Assembly: GCA_017452115.1 (NCBI GenBank)
Contig: JAFTNB010000068.1
Location: 1-6,159, forward strand
Source: Alphaproteobacteria bacterium
Lineage (GTDB): Bacteria > Pseudomonadota > Alphaproteobacteria > RF32 > CAG-239
Length of the DNA: 6,159 nucleotides
Direction of reading: 5' to 3'
Below, in pieces: positions 4,601 to 6,159 of the stretch. Position 1 is the first letter of the stretch. Each line of letters starts with the position of its first letter. Both the position numbers and the translations under genes were made by a program. The notes under the pieces were generated by a model. It made no database searches. It was given only the letters and a program-made list of their open reading frames with translations, and was not told the DNA's origin.

Positions 4601-6159
4601 AATTTACGTTATCTTGGCTAAAAGAGCATTTGGATACTAATGCAACTGTAGATGAAATCGCCGAAACTTTGACTAAAATTGGTTTGGAAGTTGAAGAAGT
4701 TTTTAATCCGGCTGCTACGCTTAATGGTTTTATAACTGCGGAAGTTGAAACTTATGAAAAACATCCAGATTCTGATCATTTGGGATTGTTGACAGTAAAT
4801 ACTGGAAAAGAAAAACTGCAAGTTGTATGCGGAGCTCCAAACTGTAAGCAAGGATTGAAAGGTATTTTTGCTCCGGTAGGGACAGTTATTCCTTGTTATA
4901 ATGAAGTGCTGAAAGTGGGTAAAATCCGCGGTGTGGAAAGTTTCGGTATGATGTGTTCGGAACGTGAACTCGGTGTGGGTGAAGATCATAACGGAATTAT
5001 TGAACTGTCTGCCGATACTCCGATTGGAATTTCTGCTGTTGAAGTTTTGAATATTGATCCGGTTATTGAAATTGCCATTACTCCGAATCGTGCGGAATGT
5101 TTGGGTGTGAGAGGTGTTGCTCGTGATTTGGCCGCTGCCGGTTTGGGAAAATTAAAGCCACTGCATATTAATCATGTGGAAGGAACTTTTGTTAGTCCGA
5201 TTAAGGTTAGTGTGCAGAATACAGAAGCTTGTCCGACTTATGTAGGACGTTACATTAAAGGAGTAAACAATAAAGCTGAAACTCCTAAATGGATGAAAGA
5301 CAGATTAACAGCTATCGGTTTACGTCCGATTTCTCCTTTGGTGGATATTACTAATTATATCAATTACGATATGGCGCGTCCGCTGCATGTATTTGATGCA
5401 GATAAGCTATGCGGCAATATTACAGTGCGTATGGCTAAAGATGGCGAGAAGTTTATTTCTTTGGAAGAAAAAGAGTATGCTCTTGATGACAAATCTTTAG
5501 GTATTTGTGATGACGAGGGTATTCAATGTCTGGGCGGCATTATGGGCGGATTGGAAAAAGGTGTTTCTGCGGATACAGTCAATGTATTTTTAGAATGCGC
5601 TTTGTTTGCTCCGGAATGTATTGCTCGTACAGGACGTAAGTTTCAGATAGACTCTGATTCTCGTTATCGGTATGAACGCTGGGTAGATCCTTGTTCTAAT
5701 GTATTGGGTTCTGATTATGCTGTGCAGATGATACTTGATATTTGTGGTGGCGACGTATCAGAAATGGAAGTTGCCGGAAGTGAAGATTGTGCTGAACGTG
5801 CTGCTTATATTCGTCCCTCTAGAATTAAAGATTTGATTGGTATTGATGTATCTAAAGAAAAAATTGTTGAGATTTTAAATAATCTGGGATTTCGTACCAG
5901 TGATGAAGATGGGAAAATTAGAGCAGTTTCTCCGACATGGCGTGGAGATATTGAGGGTGAATATGATTTGGTGGAAGAAGTTGTTCGAGTGATTGGATTG
6001 GATAATGTTCCTGCCGAATCTTTGCCTAAATCAGGTTTGCCAGTTCAAACCCTACGGCCGGAACAGCGCAGAATGATAACGGTTAAACATGAATTGGCAA
6101 GTCGAGGAATGTATGAAACTGTGACTTGGAGCTTTACTGATTCTAAATTGGCAGAAATG
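4597..6159 (+). CDS. pheT: Phenylalanyl-tRNA synthetase beta subunit, partial (3' end outside window)
   Basis: The frame runs open from the ATG at 4597 to the window edge, giving 521 codons of a protein usually near 800 residues. GGAGGAG (4583-4589) lies seven bases before the start, inside pheS. Visible parts are the B1 start (MKFTLSWLKEHL), the EMAP/OB-type tRNA-binding domain (about 40-150, with HPDSDHL and GVESFGMMCSERELG) and the B3/B4 editing module (about 205-400). The module has RPLHVFD with His264, matching the editing-site histidine of other PheTs, and GGIMGG. B5 (about 402-475) follows, with DLIGIDVS and the tract PTWRGDIEGEYDLVEE. Asp451, Asp457, Glu460 and Glu461 have the same spacing as the magnesium ligands of E. 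coli PheT. The catalytic-like B6/B7 and anticodon-binding B8 domains lie mostly or wholly beyond the window. No frameshift is seen. Confidence 0.97.
   Translation, partial: MKFTLSWLKEHLDTNATVDEIAETLTKIGLEVEEVFNPAATLNGFITAEVETYEKHPDSDHLGLLTVNTGKEKLQVVCGAPNCKQGLKGIFAPVGTVIPCYNEVLKVGKIRGVESFGMMCSERELGVGEDHNGIIELSADTPIGISAVEVLNIDPVIEIAITPNRAECLGVRGVARDLAAAGLGKLKPLHINHVEGTFVSPIKVSVQNTEACPTYVGRYIKGVNNKAETPKWMKDRLTAIGLRPISPLVDITNYINYDMARPLHVFDADKLCGNITVRMAKDGEKFISLEEKEYALDDKSLGICDDEGIQCLGGIMGGLEKGVSADTVNVFLECALFAPECIARTGRKFQIDSDSRYRYERWVDPCSNVLGSDYAVQMILDICGGDVSEMEVAGSEDCAERAAYIRPSRIKDLIGIDVSKEKIVEILNNLGFRTSDEDGKIRAVSPTWRGDIEGEYDLVEEVVRVIGLDNVPAESLPKSGLPVQTLRPEQRRMITVKHELASRGMYETVTWSFTDSKLAEM

Overview
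The window looks like a piece of a moderately AT-rich alphaproteobacterial chromosome. The lineage is inferred from PriA and PheS. PriA motifs V and VI run through a VDADLGL...DLRASERTYQLL stretch, and the PheS tail reads DVRWLKHYGF, as I recall them from alphaproteobacterial homologues. No mobile gene, tRNA, rRNA or CRISPR array is visible. All genes are on the plus strand.

Layout. Bases 1-81 hold a good sigma70-type promoter for priA. Bases 82-2274 encode PriA, the replication-restart helicase, which appears complete. Bases 2275-2820 are a 546-base gap without a gene. Its left three quarters (2279-2684) are filled by three tandem ~122-125-base imperfect palindromes and the start of a fourth. 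Its right end carries the promoter and leader of the ribosomal protein operon. Then follow rpmI (L35), rplT (L20), a strong hairpin terminator or attenuator at 3423-3467, pheS (complete) and pheT (cut by the window end, 521 codons present). pheS and pheT overlap by four bases (ATGA).

How the genes fit together. rpmI, rplT, pheS and pheT form the familiar translation cluster. L35 and L20 are 50S subunit proteins, and PheS with PheT forms the alpha2beta2 phenylalanyl-tRNA synthetase. infC, often found just upstream of rpmI in other bacteria, is not here; priA and the palindrome array take its place. The hairpin between rplT and pheS probably sets how much synthetase is made relative to ribosomal protein.

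The part that deserves attention is the array at 2279-2684. Each of the three units has the same frame: an 8-base outer stem, a TATAATGG-like block in the 5' arm, a TAG-anchored middle stem, a 5-bp apical stem and a 6-base loop. The 5' arm is exactly 54 bases long in all three. The inner ~25 bases of each arm are almost unrelated in sequence between units, yet within each unit they still pair, with compensatory changes. I do not recognise this element.
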